Assembly (NCBI RefSeq): GCF_901709675.1 | Contig: NC_051108.1 | Span: 1,550,001-1,614,000 of the forward strand | Direction: 5' to 3' | DNA from: Syngnathus acus | Taxonomy: Eukaryota; Chordata; Actinopteri; Syngnathiformes; Syngnathidae | Length of the DNA stretch: 64,000 nucleotides | In this document: positions 26,392 through 39,000 of the stretch, piece by piece | How the letters are laid out: each line of letters starts with the position of its first letter | Position numbering within the stretch: the stretch's first letter is position 1 | Notes under the pieces: model-generated | What the model was told of the DNA's origin: nothing | What the model saw: only the letters and a program-made list of their open reading frames with translations | Database searches by the model: none | Made by a program: the position numbers and the translations under genes

Positions 26392-26560
26392 ATAAACAAG
26401 GCGCGGAATGTCGTCCCTGCGAGCCTTTGCGCCAATACTGTGATTGTCACAACTCAACCTGTCGTTGGACTTGTGAAGTGACGCAAAAAAGAAAAGTCGC
26501 GTCGGGAGGAAAAGCTTTAGCTACAGTCGAGCTGAGGAAAGCAGATCCCTGCTAAGGCCT
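25001..26560. other. Gene-free intergenic DNA
   Basis: No supported gene. The 174-codon minus frame at 25068-25592 has no domain and overlaps a repeat-rich, G-run-bearing stretch. A run of A lies at 25754-25769. CAGCTGAAATGCG, CATCATTAATTGATCG and GTAATTATCC words suggest possible regulatory DNA at about 25940-26230. A CT/TA microsatellite is listed separately. Confidence 0.5.
26361..26391. repeat. CT microsatellite followed by AT repeat
   Basis: Twelve CT units (26361-26384) run into a short TA repeat. Confidence 0.9.
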
Positions 26561-27130
26561 AAATAGGAGAGAGGGACAAAATATATGCAACAAATATTTT
26601 TGTGCCCGCCCAATGGGAACAGCTGAAAGGCTATTCACCCAGATTTGATACGGTCTTATTTACCGTTACTGCTTCTTTTTTTTTTAAGCTATCTGAAGCA
26701 AATAAGCCTCTGGGTAAGTAAATGACCAAATAAAAGCCCTGCCACTGACGTGGTTCCAACAGCGGCGGGGTAATAGTCACTGAAAACTAGTAAAGAAAAT
26801 AATAAACAGTCCATGAAGTCAAACATTTGTTATTTTATTTCCTCCATTAAACTCAAATGACTTCCTGTGTGAATGCGGACGCAATGCAAAGGGCCCCATA
26901 ATAATCCCGCTCTGGAGAAAATAATAAAAAATGAAAAAAGAGAAGGAAGAAACTTTTAATACCCGCCGCTCTTAATGACGACGCGTGCAATTAGAGCGGC
27001 TGCATTTTTCCCCTTTTTTTTTTTCTCTTCCCTTTCCCCCGTTTCGCTCTCGCCGCGAGTCACAGGAAAACAAATAAAGCGTCTCGATTTAGAAACCTTA
27101 TTAGACTTTGGAGTCCCTGAGCAATTAAAG
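26561..27130. promoter_or_regulatory. Candidate conserved non-coding element
   Basis: A long AT-rich, complex block with many homeodomain- and POU-like words (TCTTAATGACG, GTGCAATTAGAGCG, CTCCATTAAAC, ATATATGCAACAAATA) and little simple repeat apart from T runs near 26677 and 27015. It resembles enhancer DNA in developmental gene deserts. Conservation is untested. Confidence 0.3.
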
Positions 27131-27313
27131 TATTACAAGTGAAGTGCCTCCGTTCAGGGGTGGTCCGCGCCTGCCTGGCTGCCAGTCCGCTCTTTTGCAA
27201 CGAGACGCCGGCGACCAGTCACGGGTGACTGTACGTGTCCTAACAGGCCCGCTCGGAAACTCAGCTGAGCTCAGCCACTCTCGAAAATGAATCACGTTAG
27301 TGGCAAAAAATGG

Positions 27314-27390
27314 ACAGTCTGTCTGTCTCACAATGGACAGGATCTGGGTTCGAATGCCAAGGACAACGTCCGAGGCCTGTCCACACGTCC
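27314..27390 (+). mobile_element. Possible tRNA-derived SINE fragment
   Basis: GTCTGTCTCACAATGG followed by GATCTGGGTTCGAATGCC resembles the tRNA-like head of common fish SINEs. GGTTCGAATGC matches a Pol III B box at 10 of 11 positions. The A box is poor and no tail is recognised, so this is a degraded fragment at best. Confidence 0.3.
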
Positions 27391-27986
27391 GTCCGTTTGT
27401 CATCTGCTGTGCTGGCGATAACTACATTTCATCATTCATCCTTTAATTTTCTTTGGCCGACAAATTGGCTGGGTGTCCTCTCGCGTAACAACATGCAACA
27501 CACACACACAATCTCTTTGCACCCCCTGATTTGATGTCTTATCAAATTACTAACCCGGAGGAAATGAATGGCTGCCATGTGAGCGGCGCCATTGATGTAG
27601 TTTCACTTAGCCCCAAACACTCTGCTCCTAATTGAATGATTAGATTCCTCGCCGCTTTGCGCTATCTTTCTTTCCACCGCGCTAATTGCATGGCGGCGGC
27701 CAGAGGAGGACGTGAGGGGTCCCGGTGTATACGGTCTATAAAATAATAAAAATAATACAAGCCAAATTTCTACATATAAATACAAAGTATATCAATGAAA
27801 CGAAGATGATTCATCTGGATGTAATTGGATAGTTCACATGACAAGCCTAATTCAATTTGTTATGGAGAATGAAAGCTCGAACAAGAAAGGGGCGGCACCG
27901 TCTGAAAACGGAACATCACAGGAAAGAAATATGAAACAAAATCTGCAAATATAGTACGCAGCTTTAAGTTGTAATATCACCAATCA

Positions 27987-28000
27987 CCACTAGGTGGCAG
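27987..28000 (+). promoter_or_regulatory. CTCF-like motif
   Basis: CCACTAGGTGGCAG matches CCASYAGRKGGCRS at all 14 positions on the plus strand. Confidence 0.5.
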
Positions 28001-28261
28001 ACGTGTCTTAGTTGTCCTTACTGCCCTTGATGACGTGATGAGGCGTCATTTTTTGTGTGGACTTGAGATAATAATGCAGGATAAAAATTGTACCTCAATA
28101 TTTCTGCAGAAAAACCTTTTGCAGTGAGAAACAAAATGCTGTACTTTTAGGTAGTTTGCTTCAAACTTTGTTAATGGGTTAGTATAGTGCATCTTAGATA
28201 CATGCATTGAAAAATATACATTAAAAGAGTGTATTAAAAGCTCGTATTTACCACAGGACCG

Positions 28262-28275
28262 CCACTAGGGGGTGT
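28262..28275 (+). promoter_or_regulatory. CTCF-like motif (weaker)
   Basis: CCACTAGGGGGTGT matches the CTCF core at 12 of 14 positions, in the same orientation and 275 bp from the stronger site at 27987. Confidence 0.35.
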
Positions 28276-29735
28276 AATGAGACTTTTAGGACAGGTGTAG
28301 GACTCACACATACACACGCATGCATGCACACAAAAAGAAAAAGTGAATGTGATCACATACTTAAGCAGCACCACCTTTGATCTTGAACTCCCACTTCTGG
28401 TCTGGGCAGCCTTCCTTTCCTCCTCCTTGGTCACCTGCAGGCGCTACTAAAGCGGCGTATCAATATTTGCCATTTGGCGTTTAGCTTTTCCAGTGGATTA
28501 GCCTTCGCCCCGGCACGTTTCTTTTGACGGGCGGCCAGAGCCAAGAGCTTTGATAACAGGTTCTGTCTTGCTCCTATATGTGTGCGTGCGTGCGTGTCTG
28601 CGCCGCCCTCCGTCAATGAAAGAAGCACGACGGTACCCTGCGGGACACCGTGGAGCAGCCGCCACTCTTTTTTTTTTTTTTCTCTCCCCTCAACTCTTAA
28701 CAGCTGCTGCGAGCGTGATGGATGATTTGCAAGCGAAATAACGTGTACGTCGTTTGTCTAATTGGACAAGATTGCAAGCAGAACGCTCGAGAGAGGGAGA
28801 AAAAGAGACAGAGATCATCGGGAACATGTTTGCGTGCACCAAGGTCACGCCAAAGCCTTTTTGGAGCGCCTTGTCGTTTCGTTGGCCTTGAGTGTGTACA
28901 TGTGATAAGAAAGAAAAAGTCAGGGGCGGGTGCTTGTTTGGTTTTAGTCCGAGTTGCGTTTACTGTACGCTATAAAATCAGCCATGTTGCTCTCATGGAC
29001 AAACAGATGTGTTCAAAGTTAACAAGCTTTCATATTTCCAGCCCCCTTCATCCTTTGATGTCTACTTTTGCGGAGTATCAAACCGTGCCCGGACATGAGC
29101 ACCCCCTCGCAGCACGAGCCCTCCGGCCGCCGAGCTCGCCACGTCCTACCTCGCCGCCCCGTTTATGTGCCACGTTTGTGTAACGGCCGCGTTCAAATCG
29201 GCAGCATAATTAAAACATGTTGATCCCTTCAGTCATGGTGAGCGGGGGAGTGTGTGGGGGGTTTATTAATGGCACAGTGGGGCGGCAAGGAATGCTAATA
29301 TCGCATGAAATGTTGGGTTAGATTGGCGCTCACCTGCGGGCCTGCAAACGTGTGTGTGGGCTTTCATGTAAATGAATTTGTCTATAGAGATGGAATTAAT
29401 AGCTCGGGGGGGTCATAGGGATAATGATTCCTTCACTGACTCCTGTTGGAGTCAAATGGTCCGGGCATCTCGTTTGCGTACGTTGAACACAGAAGGGGGC
29501 GGGGGCTTTAGCGAAGGCGCCATTTTTTTTTTTTTTTTTTTTACGACGGCTCCAAATGACCCACTTTGTATTCACGCTATGCAAATTTGCCACCGCGTGG
29601 TTAGATCTCGTTGATGGACTGCTGCTCCCCGTACGTTGAACACGAGAACGTATCATTAGCTCATTATATCACAATGTTATTTTATGGCTTCCGTACAGGG
29701 AAGAGAGCTGGGAGGTAAGGGGATGGCAGAGGTGG

Positions 29736-29997
29736 CAGAGGCGGGGGACTCGAGTCACATGACTTGACTCCAGTCAGACTCGAGTTCACGATTTTTTTTT
29801 GCGTGGACTGATGACACAGTTTCAATTAGTTTTCAATTTTCACATATTTTTTCTAGTGCTTTATTTCACCTTGTTAACTTGAAATAACCTGGGCGGAGAC
29901 TCTGACTTGATTCTCGCTGCAGTAACTTGGCACTTGCTTGGAAGTTGAAGACATGAGACTTGCCTACAACTTGCACACTTGACTTACTTCCACCTCT
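29736..29997 (+). mobile_element. hAT-like non-autonomous transposon (MITE), 262 bp
   Basis: The left end CAGAGGCGGGGGACTCGAGT and the right end ...CTTACTTCCACCTCT form short terminal inverted repeats (AGAGGYGG versus CCACCTCT). The flanks AGAGGTGG (29728-29735) and AGAGTTGG (29998-30005) could be an 8-bp target-site duplication with one mismatch, the size expected for hAT. The interior is rich in ACTTG/GACTTG words and has no coding capacity. The left flank itself resembles the terminus, so the exact left edge (29727 or 29736) is uncertain. Confidence 0.65.
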
Positions 29998-30089
29998 AGA
30001 GTTGGCCGATGTATGAAAGAAACGCCTCCCGATAACCTCGTTGACCCAGCCTGCCTGGTCAAGTTCAACCTGTTGAAACAGTTCTGTAC

Positions 30090-30117
30090 GTGTGTGTGTG
30101 TGTGTGTGTGTGTGTGT
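30090..30117. repeat. GT microsatellite
   Basis: Fourteen GT units, seen directly. Confidence 0.95.
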
Positions 30118-31239
30118 TTCTCTCTTTCTGGCCCCCTCCCATCCTGCCACAACTGACAAGACTGCTTTCAGGCTTCATTCCAAAGTCCCACACAAAGCTG
30201 CTTTTAAGTGCATGCATGTCAAAGGTGTACTAACACGCCAAAGACTGGGGAAACGACGTGCGCGCAGGTGTGTATGGCGGTGCGTTGAGACGTCCTCAAA
30301 TACGCGTGTAAATGGGTATGAAAGTGTCCTAAGTCATTGAAGCGGTGTAAAAAGGTGCACACGGGCTGAGGTGCGCTGGTGCGCCCGTGTCCAAACTTGC
30401 ATTCAGCTGGTGTCCCTGTCTTGAGCCCGATGGTGGGAACAGTGGCGTGGTGACGCCGTCTTTTTGTTTGAGGTGGATAAAGGAGGCTTTGGAGAGTTGT
30501 TCTTGCTGCAGGCCACGCTTGTCCTCGGCTGTGTTGTGTCGGGGAGGCTCCGCCGGGGTGGGCCCGGGGAGTCCCTCACACAAGACGGCAGGGCAGAGTT
30601 ACTCGCCGCGGGGGTGCAACCTTTGGAAGAGCGCTACTGTTGCAAGGAGGACAGCGGATCGTGTGCATAAGGCGTTTTAAGGGACGGCGACGCGGCTCAC
30701 GTTTCTGCTCCCATGTCACGCCGGGTCAAGCATTGTCGCGCCGGTCCGACGTCTCGCAATGCAACGCGGCTCGCGGCGGATGAACTTTCAGTGCACTCGC
30801 AACCTGTCTGACCTTTTAACCTCCAGCCAGGCCGTGTTGATTGAACCACCCCCCCAGGACAAACACAATGTTGATTACTCCCCCTCTGAAAGCTGACCTC
30901 CATTTTGTCTCTTCTCATTGAAATGACCTCTTTTCACCCGAGAATCACTTTTTTGTGCAAAATGTCATCCTCTTATTACAAGGCGGGAGTAAGCAATAAG
31001 ACTAGAACTTTTGGGATTTGTTTAGAAAATCCACTAGCTTAATGCTAAAGTGTACTGTGAAAATCATAAAGGGGCTAACGTAAATTAGCATCAATGTGGT
31101 TTTAATTAGGAACCCATAACAAACAAAAAATTCTAAGGATGTCGAGTGACATGACAAAAAGGAGCCAGCCTCCCGTGTCGCTTTGGCGTCTTCCGTCGGA
31201 CCGCCGCCGACTGGCGACGTCCTTTGAGCCGCTCGCCTG
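30118..31239. other. Gene-free intergenic DNA
   Basis: No supported gene. GC-rich at 30360-30800 with short frames on both strands and no recognisable protein features. Confidence 0.5.
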
Positions 31240-31860
31240 ATTGTCACGTCTTTAATCTCCCGACATGGCCACTAAAGTATGACGGAGAGTTTGACTGCGC
31301 CGAGATTGTAACGGATGGCTTGTCTTACGATGACATTTGGACAAGACCAGCAATTACTTGGGCACATTTATGTAGCTAAAAGAAATGATAACTATCCTAG
31401 TAATGTTTATTTACATCATATTTTCTTAAAGTAAAGTTTTATGTAATAGCTCGGTTCTTGATTATAAAACTTTTAATTGTTGTAAAGGCATAATTGTATT
31501 ATGAGTGCCTAATTAAGAGTTAATAGGCGTCTTAATTTGTTTCATACAATTGATTCAAACAAGATCAACAATATGCACACGCCGACAGTTTAATATGTAA
31601 CAGTTGGCAGTCTGTCTTTTAAGTTACCTAAAGGTCAGCGTCAGTTGCTTTGACTTGAGAAAAGTGTTTGAACAGAATCATCTTTGTCTTATAAAAAATA
31701 AAAATACAGTAAAATGTTAAAAGAAGAAACAAAGAATTAATTTCCGCTCCTCCGAATGTAACTTGTGATTTTAAGTAGAGTTGTCTCTCTGTCTTTGGGA
31801 GTGTCAACACTTCTTTAAGCATGTCGACATGTATTACGGAGAAAAGTGAGCATCCAATTA
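31240..31860. promoter_or_regulatory. Candidate conserved non-coding element (strongest by texture)
   Basis: About 600 bp of AT-rich but complex, repeat-poor sequence, dense in homeodomain-type words: ACTTTTAATTGTTG, GGCATAATTGTATTATG, GTGCCTAATTAAGAG, GTCTTAATTTG, CATACAATTGATTC. It differs sharply from flanking GC-rich DNA. This is the pattern of deeply conserved vertebrate enhancers. Conservation is not tested here. Confidence 0.35.
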
Positions 31861-32792
31861 GAAGGCGTGTAAGTGTGCCTCGACAACGGCAATTAGTCGC
31901 TCCCCCCTTCCTTTTACGCGGCGCTCCACGGCCAATTAGAGTCTCGTAATAGGCGCTCAGCCACAGAGCCGAGGTTCAAAGGTCGCCCTCGACACGGCCC
32001 TCCAGACAGAGGGAACATGTCAAGGCTCGTTTTGTCCGGAGGGATCCACTTCCTGTTAAGATTCCAAATGAGAGGGTGACTGGAGAATCTGCCCGGTCGT
32101 AAATATGAATGCTAATAATAGCCTGTACTGACGTCATTCGCAACTTGCCTTTCGAATCATCATAAAAATAAGTTTGTCTCTTCCCAGTCCAGTCACATAC
32201 ACAGCAACTGTAATCACCTGTTTGTCCATTCGCACATCGTGGCGTAAAGTCAGCACGTTTCGGTCCGAGCAGTAAGCTCTTCGTTCGGACCGGCGTAGCC
32301 GCCACATAAATCTCGCCTCTGCAAAGCGCTTTACGGGCACCCAATGTGTGTTTTATGCGTTCTTTACGAGTGCGCAAAGGCCACATCTTGAATGACACCA
32401 CCGCAGCCAGCCGTTGGGAAAGCAAGGAGAGGAAAAAAATACAAAAAAGGCCCGCACCAAATGCATTTTACAGGCTCGTTTTCTCCAACACGTGCTTATT
32501 TTTCACGTAGAGCAAACACGAGTTTGTTAAGGGCCGCTCATTCGGTTCACTTCCCCTCCCGGCCCGCTTTGCCGAGTAATTTTTCGAGTGGTCGCGCCGC
32601 TGGTGATTTATTAGCCAGGTAATGAGTGTCGGGCCAATTGGCTGCTAAAGTGCTCAACTGCGGCCCCAGAGAAGAGCGGACAAATTGATTCTTTTGTCAG
32701 CCGAGCCTTGAATGCTAAAATTTAAACAACCCGAGAGGTTGGCAGCAGTGTTGATAGTGCAATGCCCCACTGAAAAATAAATCAGCTCCACA

Positions 32793-32806
32793 CCAGCAGG
32801 CGGCAG
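32793..32806 (+). promoter_or_regulatory. CTCF-like motif
   Basis: CCAGCAGGCGGCAG matches the CTCF core at 13 of 14 positions on the plus strand. Confidence 0.42.
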
Positions 32807-34494
32807 TAGTGGGTGCAGTAATTCTACATAATCATGTCATGTCATTCGTGTCATGTCGATGCGTGGCTTGAAACCGATATGTGTGTTCTCGCTTGCTTTG
32901 GAACTGGCGCTGAACTTCACCCCCGCTAGCCTTGCAAAACCCGTCCAAATGGCTCGAAGGAGCGTGCTCCGTGGCACTAAATGACAAGAAATTTGGCAGC
33001 CGTACCCAGCGGGCCTGGCAAAGCCCGGCTGGCTCGGCGTGAAATGTGGCAGCGAGCTCAAACATGGCGGTCGGCGGCCATGCCAAAGCCGGCTTGTCAA
33101 ATGCGACACGGTGGAGGGCCCGTGACGCACTAAGCGCATCTTCATTCCCACTAAGTGCCGGTCCAGCGTGTAACGCTGACAGCCTGCTCGAAATGGGATC
33201 ATTCGGAACTCAAACATATTGACACAACGCGACTCCAAAGTCAGCAGCAGCAGCTGTTGTCTAATTTCTTGAGCATTTTTAGGGGTGTGGTGAAGCAGAA
33301 ATAATTATGAAAGAAAAGATGGGCATATCCTATAATAATGCGTTGTGACTGACATCTGTCAGACTGCAGACTGGCCCTGCAGCGCTTGTGTCTGGCTCGC
33401 ACGAAACTTTTTCTCCTCTTCAAACGAGAGGCAGAGACCACCCGCAACACGGCTGGGCTCTGATGTGTCAACAGGCACAAGACGTACGAGCGCGTCGGAC
33501 AAAATGGTTTCGGGCGGTGTCACCGCTTCTGGCAGGAAGACAAACGTACGGACACTCGGTATGTGGAGACCATCTCAGTTAGTCTGTCTTTGCAGAGGAT
33601 AAAGAATACACGCCCGTGAATTTTAATATTACGTCGGCCTACGCTGGGTGATAAGATGTACTAGAATCCAGACGAGTCCATAGACACACTATGATGAAAC
33701 TTTCCGCAGACTCCACGAGTGAGAAAAGGTAAATGTGTGTGTTTCTGTATTTTTTTATGGAATGGACAGATAAGATCCATTGCAAAGCCAGCAGACTTAA
33801 TGCTGATTAGCATAGCTTAGCTCAAAGCAGCAAACAGCTTACCCGCCTCCCCCCACCCCAAAAAAAGAAAAAGATGTAGCCAGCAGTCCCTCTTAACGCT
33901 CGCTAATTAACATCTTTCATCTATTTAGTGGCATTGGTGTGGAAAAAAATGTGCGAAAAAAAAAAAATTTCGGAGCGTTGAGGGTGCCAAGCGAGCGGCA
34001 GAGACCTGGTAAAGATAAAGCCCGCCACGTTATCGGCATTTCGGCGGGCGCACATCAAACGCAACAGATACACGGTGTTAATTAGCGGCTGAGAAGCTGA
34101 AAGGCGGGCTAGCGTCGCAGCTAGCAGTGGCACCGGCGCTAACTTGAGGAAACGTCTCGCGGCTGCCGCGGCACTTTGCTTTTTGGGGGACTTTAAAAAG
34201 CGCCTGCAGTCCAAAACTGCTGAAATGGGGAAAATGCCTTGAAATCCATTCGCAAAATTTGGCGGAAAGAGGCCATGATGGAAATAAAATGTCTCCATTG
34301 GTAAAGTCGATAAGAAAACATTTGAAAGAGTTAGCGTAGCCACTTGGACAAGCTCGGCGTGCTGTAACGCAGGTGTGCCACGCTCCTCGTGAATTACTTA
34401 AGCCCTCGCGCTTCTCCTTTTTGTTGTCGTCGCGACAACAAGACTGCTCGGCCGGCCGTATCTCGCCGCGTAAGCGCTTCCCCTCCCGTGACGG

Positions 34495-34520
34495 CCAATT
34501 TGCATATCTAGAAAGTATTT
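34495..34520. promoter_or_regulatory. Octamer-like POU site
   Basis: CCAATTTGCATATCTAG contains ATTTGCAT, the reverse complement of the perfect octamer, in a short AT-rich island between GC-rich sequences. Confidence 0.25.
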
Positions 34521-34902
34521 CCTAGTAAGTGGAGCGACTGGCGGGCGGGCGGGCGGCCGCTCTCGGGAGAGGCGCGCAGACACAGATAAAAATTTGTACG
34601 AAAAAAAGAAGAAACGAGCACGTGAAGAACAAAAGCGGCGTGCGGAATCTCTTTCATGACGGGGCGTGTTCAGAACCAAAGTCGGCGGTGCAGCCCACAA
34701 GGGAGGCGACTGCTGTGCCTCTTAAGGAACACACACACAAGTGTCAGCACATGTCAAGGATCATTGCTTCAGAGTCTCAGGGGGCGCCGGCCTGGTTACT
34801 CCTGTGCGCAGTTTGCGTGAACTTTGACCTCCTGAGAGGCCCCCCCCTCCACTCATGCCATTGTTGCAGTCCTTCAACATAGAGTGGTCAAGTTCACTGT
34901 CA

Positions 34903-34924
<22 letters not shown>
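34903..34924. repeat. AC microsatellite
   Basis: Eleven AC units. Confidence 0.95.
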
Positions 34925-34933
<9 letters not shown>

Positions 34934-35536
34934 GTGTGTAGCACATTCCGCCGTTTTTTTTTTTTTCCCCCTCCCCATCGGTCATACGTGTGATCATCTT
35001 TGTGGATAAGTGACGCTGACAGATGAGCGCGTCGGCGGGTAATTAGCGCGCCGGTTCTCACCGTCGCCGCCGATAGCCGACGCATCGCTCGGCCCAGTTT
35101 GCAGCGCGACGAATAACAAACACGGCAACAAAACAACAACAAAAGTCACCTGACGGCGGAAGCCCTGAAATGTAAACACATGGAGAGGCTAATGGAAGGT
35201 CATATGTTGATTTTTGTTTTTTTTTGTGGTCTTTTTGGAGGAAGTCCTTCTTCATGCTACTTTTCCAGTGAATTCAAAACATGACGTTATTTTGTTATCT
35301 GACGGCTGGCGCGTTAGCCACACGCATGCACGGAAGGAAGCGAGCCAAAGAGGTGCTAATGCGCCTTTTAAAGCGTCTTCAAACGTTTGAAGGGCTGCTC
35401 TCAGCGGGGACACCGAGCGACTCTTGTCGTCTTAATTATTGATGGCGCTCTTCGAGTGGCTACAATGTCACTCGCACGCTCGCTCCTTCTGCGAGTGTCA
35501 GGTTTGGTGTGTAAATCTTGGCAAAGTCCAAGTTGC

Positions 35537-35564
35537 TTCCTTCCTTCCTTCCTTCCTTCCTTCC
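35537..35564. repeat. TTCC microsatellite
   Basis: Seven perfect TTCC units. Confidence 0.95.
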
Positions 35565-35819
35565 TAGTTCAGCCGGGGTAGCGCAAAATGCAAATACATA
35601 GTTGCTACCTGCCTGCATACTTTAGTGGCAAACGCGAGAGAGTCCGCCCCACCTGTAATTATCTGAGCGGCGAGCTCTCGGCGTTGGGACGGCCGCCAGC
35701 ATGCCGCAGCCTTTGGAGAGGCCCTTCTGGTCCTTTCTCACGCGCCGCGATTAAAAGACGGCTGGGTGGCAAACCGCACTGAGGCTGTGGCTGCAGGCGG
35801 CGCGCAAGCGCGGCGTCAT

Positions 35820-36050
35820 CCAGGAAAAACATTGCTAATTATGTTTGACAGGTATCTATTAAAGTGCATTCTTCCACCTCGGAGGCCTGCTCGCATCTAT
35901 CGCAATCTAAACTGCTCCCCCAGTAGGTCCGCCGTATAATTACCTTTATCTGAGCCGGTTGGGCCAGTTGATGTTTTTTTTAGACTGGCCAGTGTCATTG
36001 TTAATGGCGTGCCACGCTTTTAAAAAAGATAATAAGAATTAAAAGGCCGT
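35820..36050. promoter_or_regulatory. Candidate conserved non-coding element
   Basis: A complex block with ATTGCTAATTATGTTTGACAG, GTATAATTACC, CATTGTTAATGGC and AAGAATTAAAAGG words. The pairing of a TAATTA site with TTTGACAG (MEIS-like) is suggestive. Inference only. Confidence 0.3.
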
Positions 36051-39000
36051 GTGGGAAATACGCGGGTGGGTGGGTGGTTGGGTGTCCGAGGCCTGGTAGA
36101 ATCTTTTTATTTTTTTAAATGTATTTTATTTTTCTTCTTTACCAAACTGTACCACGAATCAGACTCCGGCCACTTGATAGCAAAACACTGGAATTATGTC
36201 GCCGGAAACTTCTGGCGTCAATCCAGCTCGAGAGGGCTTTTCCCCCATCCTTTCGCACCGGCGGCGTCAAATCGAGCGAATCAAAGGCACGGAATCACAA
36301 GGCAAGATGCTTTTTAATGAGTTATTCAAGGCCTCTTTTCACTATTAGCTCAACGAGCACTCCAGCGTCTCCCCGGCAGGTTCGCTCGGCACAATAGCGC
36401 CGTGATTGTAATCACGCACTTGATTTTTCGACCCGGTAGCCGAGACGTGAGGAGGACGCGTATGATTGGGCGCCTCGTCTGTCTGCTCATGTGGACGGAC
36501 GCGTGTATGGATGGTGACCGCTCTCGCTCGTCGCAAAACAACAAAGAAAGGAAGAAACTTTTTTCGAAGATGATGAATGACACTAAAGTCGTCAATTATC
36601 CTCGTATACGTTGCGGGAAGTAACGTTGATTTATGGCTTATTATCAAAAGAAGTCCCCCCCGGAAATATAATGGTATCCTCCAGAAGAGTCTTGACATGA
36701 CAGATACAACACGCTTAGTTTTGTTGGTCTCGGCGAAGTGACGTGGTCGTCGCTTTGATAAAAACGGCGCATCTCGTGATTGAGTCCATTGTTTCCGTGC
36801 CGTAAAGTGTAATTACGTTTTTATTGTACTTTCACAAAAGCAAAACATTGACCCAAAGCGAATCATTGAACTCGTTGGCGTTGTCTGTTCTGTGCTGTGA
36901 TTGGTCAGTAAGTGTTTTATTATTTTTTTGCTCTTCAAATGTTGTTGTTGTCTCGAAACGGCGGTTTGAGTGCGTGGCCACCCTGTTGCTACACCTGGCG
37001 CCTGCCGAGGCCCCAAAGGGGAATATTTGATCCAACATGTAACGCTAGCAGGACAGACTTGTGCATGCTCTGGGCCGTAGGCGTTAACTGCTAAAAAAAA
37101 AAACGAGGGCGGGGGGGCATTGAGTGTTTCCTGGCTCGGGCCTTCGTTTCGCCTTTTATGGCCGATCGCGAGATGACTGTCTGATTTATTGTTCTGTTTG
37201 TTTGGTGGCTCGATGAGCAAAGTGTAACGCACGGCGCACTTCAAATCGGCCATTCGGAATTTGGAGATGAGGTGGCGTGGAAAAGTTTTAAAGATTCGAA
37301 TGAGGCTTAAATGATAAGTTATTTAATTAAATAAATGCAATCAAACAAAAAATAAATTAGAAATAATACATTCCAAATAAATGACAATAAATACGGACGA
37401 AACGAAAGTGTTTATTTTTTATGATTCAAAGTAAGTCACATGCGCGTTCAAATGTTTGGCCTTTGTCTCAGTCCACATTCCCGACATATGACGGCATCCA
37501 AATAAGCGTGTGCCCGATGCATCTCGACAGCTTGAAATCCACCTTGATGGTCCGGTTTCCCCGAGTCGTGACTTTTAGCCGCAATTAAGCGAGTGTCCGC
37601 ATCAGACAGCTGCCAAAATGGGAGCGGCTGTCACTTGCGCCGCAATGCTCTGCGTTTTGTTCCTTGGCAGCCAAAGTCGTGCTTCCTGTTTCGACCAGTC
37701 CGTTGTATAACCGCGCCGGGACATTATGGACACGCAACAGTCACACACGTGCACTCCGCTAAGGGTGTGTCCAACTTGTGTCAACGGGTTTTCCCCCCAA
37801 GTATTTGCATTTGTATTCCTTCATTTGTTTGTATAATTAAATGAATTCTCCAAACTAGTATCTAGAAAAAAAACTTCAACACCTTCCTCAATACCACAAC
37901 TCGGAAGGCCCGGGTGACTGGAACGCGATCGCCACCAAAGCGTGCAAACACGCGTCGCCGCGACACGATGGCGCCCGCAGGGTCAGCGTTGTAGCCATTC
38001 GCCTCGCTGGCGCTAACTCGCATCAAAGCGCGCACGCAGTTGTCAGGATTAGAGAAGCGTAGAGAAAGGAGAGCCCCCAACCCATTCACGGCTGGCACGG
38101 TCACCGCCGCCGCCGCCGCCGCCACCTCCTCTTCGGCACCAGCGAGTTTTTAATGCATCCCATTTAAGTTTAATTACTCCAATCTCGGCGAGGGCACACA
38201 GGAAGAAAAGGCCCGGGCGCTTGTGCCGAGCAGATTACTCCAGTGGCCTGCCAAGTCCGCGGCGCGCTGCATCCTAAGATAGAATTCAAATTCAAATGCG
38301 GGGCTAAAGAAAGTGCAGCTGTCACCCCTCTGGCCTGCGAAGCCCCAACCAGATCAAAGATGAGCTGTCCTCCTCCCCTGCCTGTGTAAAAATGAGCTGT
38401 CCTGGCCGTGCCAGTGTCTCGTCCCCCCGGGGCACCTAATCCTCCTCTCCCGACTCCACACTGACAGTCTGAATAAAGGCGTTAAACCCCGCAAAATAAT
38501 TAGCAATTAAAACGGATGGAGAAGTCATCAGGTAGCGGCGGCTGCCGTTGCTGCTGCTGCTGCTGCTGCTGGGGCGGAGGCTTTTCCTCCTCTCCTTCTT
38601 CTCCTCCTCCGTCCGTGCCAAGAACAACCTGTGCTTGCTCCTTTTATGGCTGAGTGACCTTACTGAGTCCTATCGCGGCGCCAACAGACTTCTTGGATGT
38701 CGCGGGAAGTTTCTTTCCACCCACCGAAAAAAAGGGAGAAGCAAAACAAGCGCAACCTGTACGCCAGCCAGACAAAGTTGCGCCAACTTGCTTAATCTTC
38801 CCTCGACCTGGACCGCTCTCAGCGTGCACGCTCTTGATTGGCTTAGACTGACTTGAAGTTCACTTGATTCCAACTCATACTGACGTGGAGAACCGGTCGC
38901 TATCTTTGACATGAGCGTCTTACAACTTACAATCGACTTACAATTTCGCATGAAACAATATTCTGGTGCTGCAATGGATTGAACATAGTTGGTGCAGCAA

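Larger units (their letters stand above)
27391..29735. other. Gene-free intergenic DNA
   Basis: No supported gene. It contains two CTCF-like motifs (annotated), short CA/TG runs, T runs at 28670-28682 and 29523-29542, and AT-rich complex stretches around 27540-27680 and 28080-28250. The frame at 28722-29183 has no family features. Confidence 0.5.
31861..35819. other. Gene-free intergenic DNA
   Basis: No supported gene. It includes CTCF-like and octamer-like sites (annotated), an A run at 33956-33967, an AC repeat at 34903-34924, T runs near 34955-34966, and a TTCC repeat at 35537-35564. The frames at 31976-32425 and 32837-33238 on the minus strand have no domain. Confidence 0.5.
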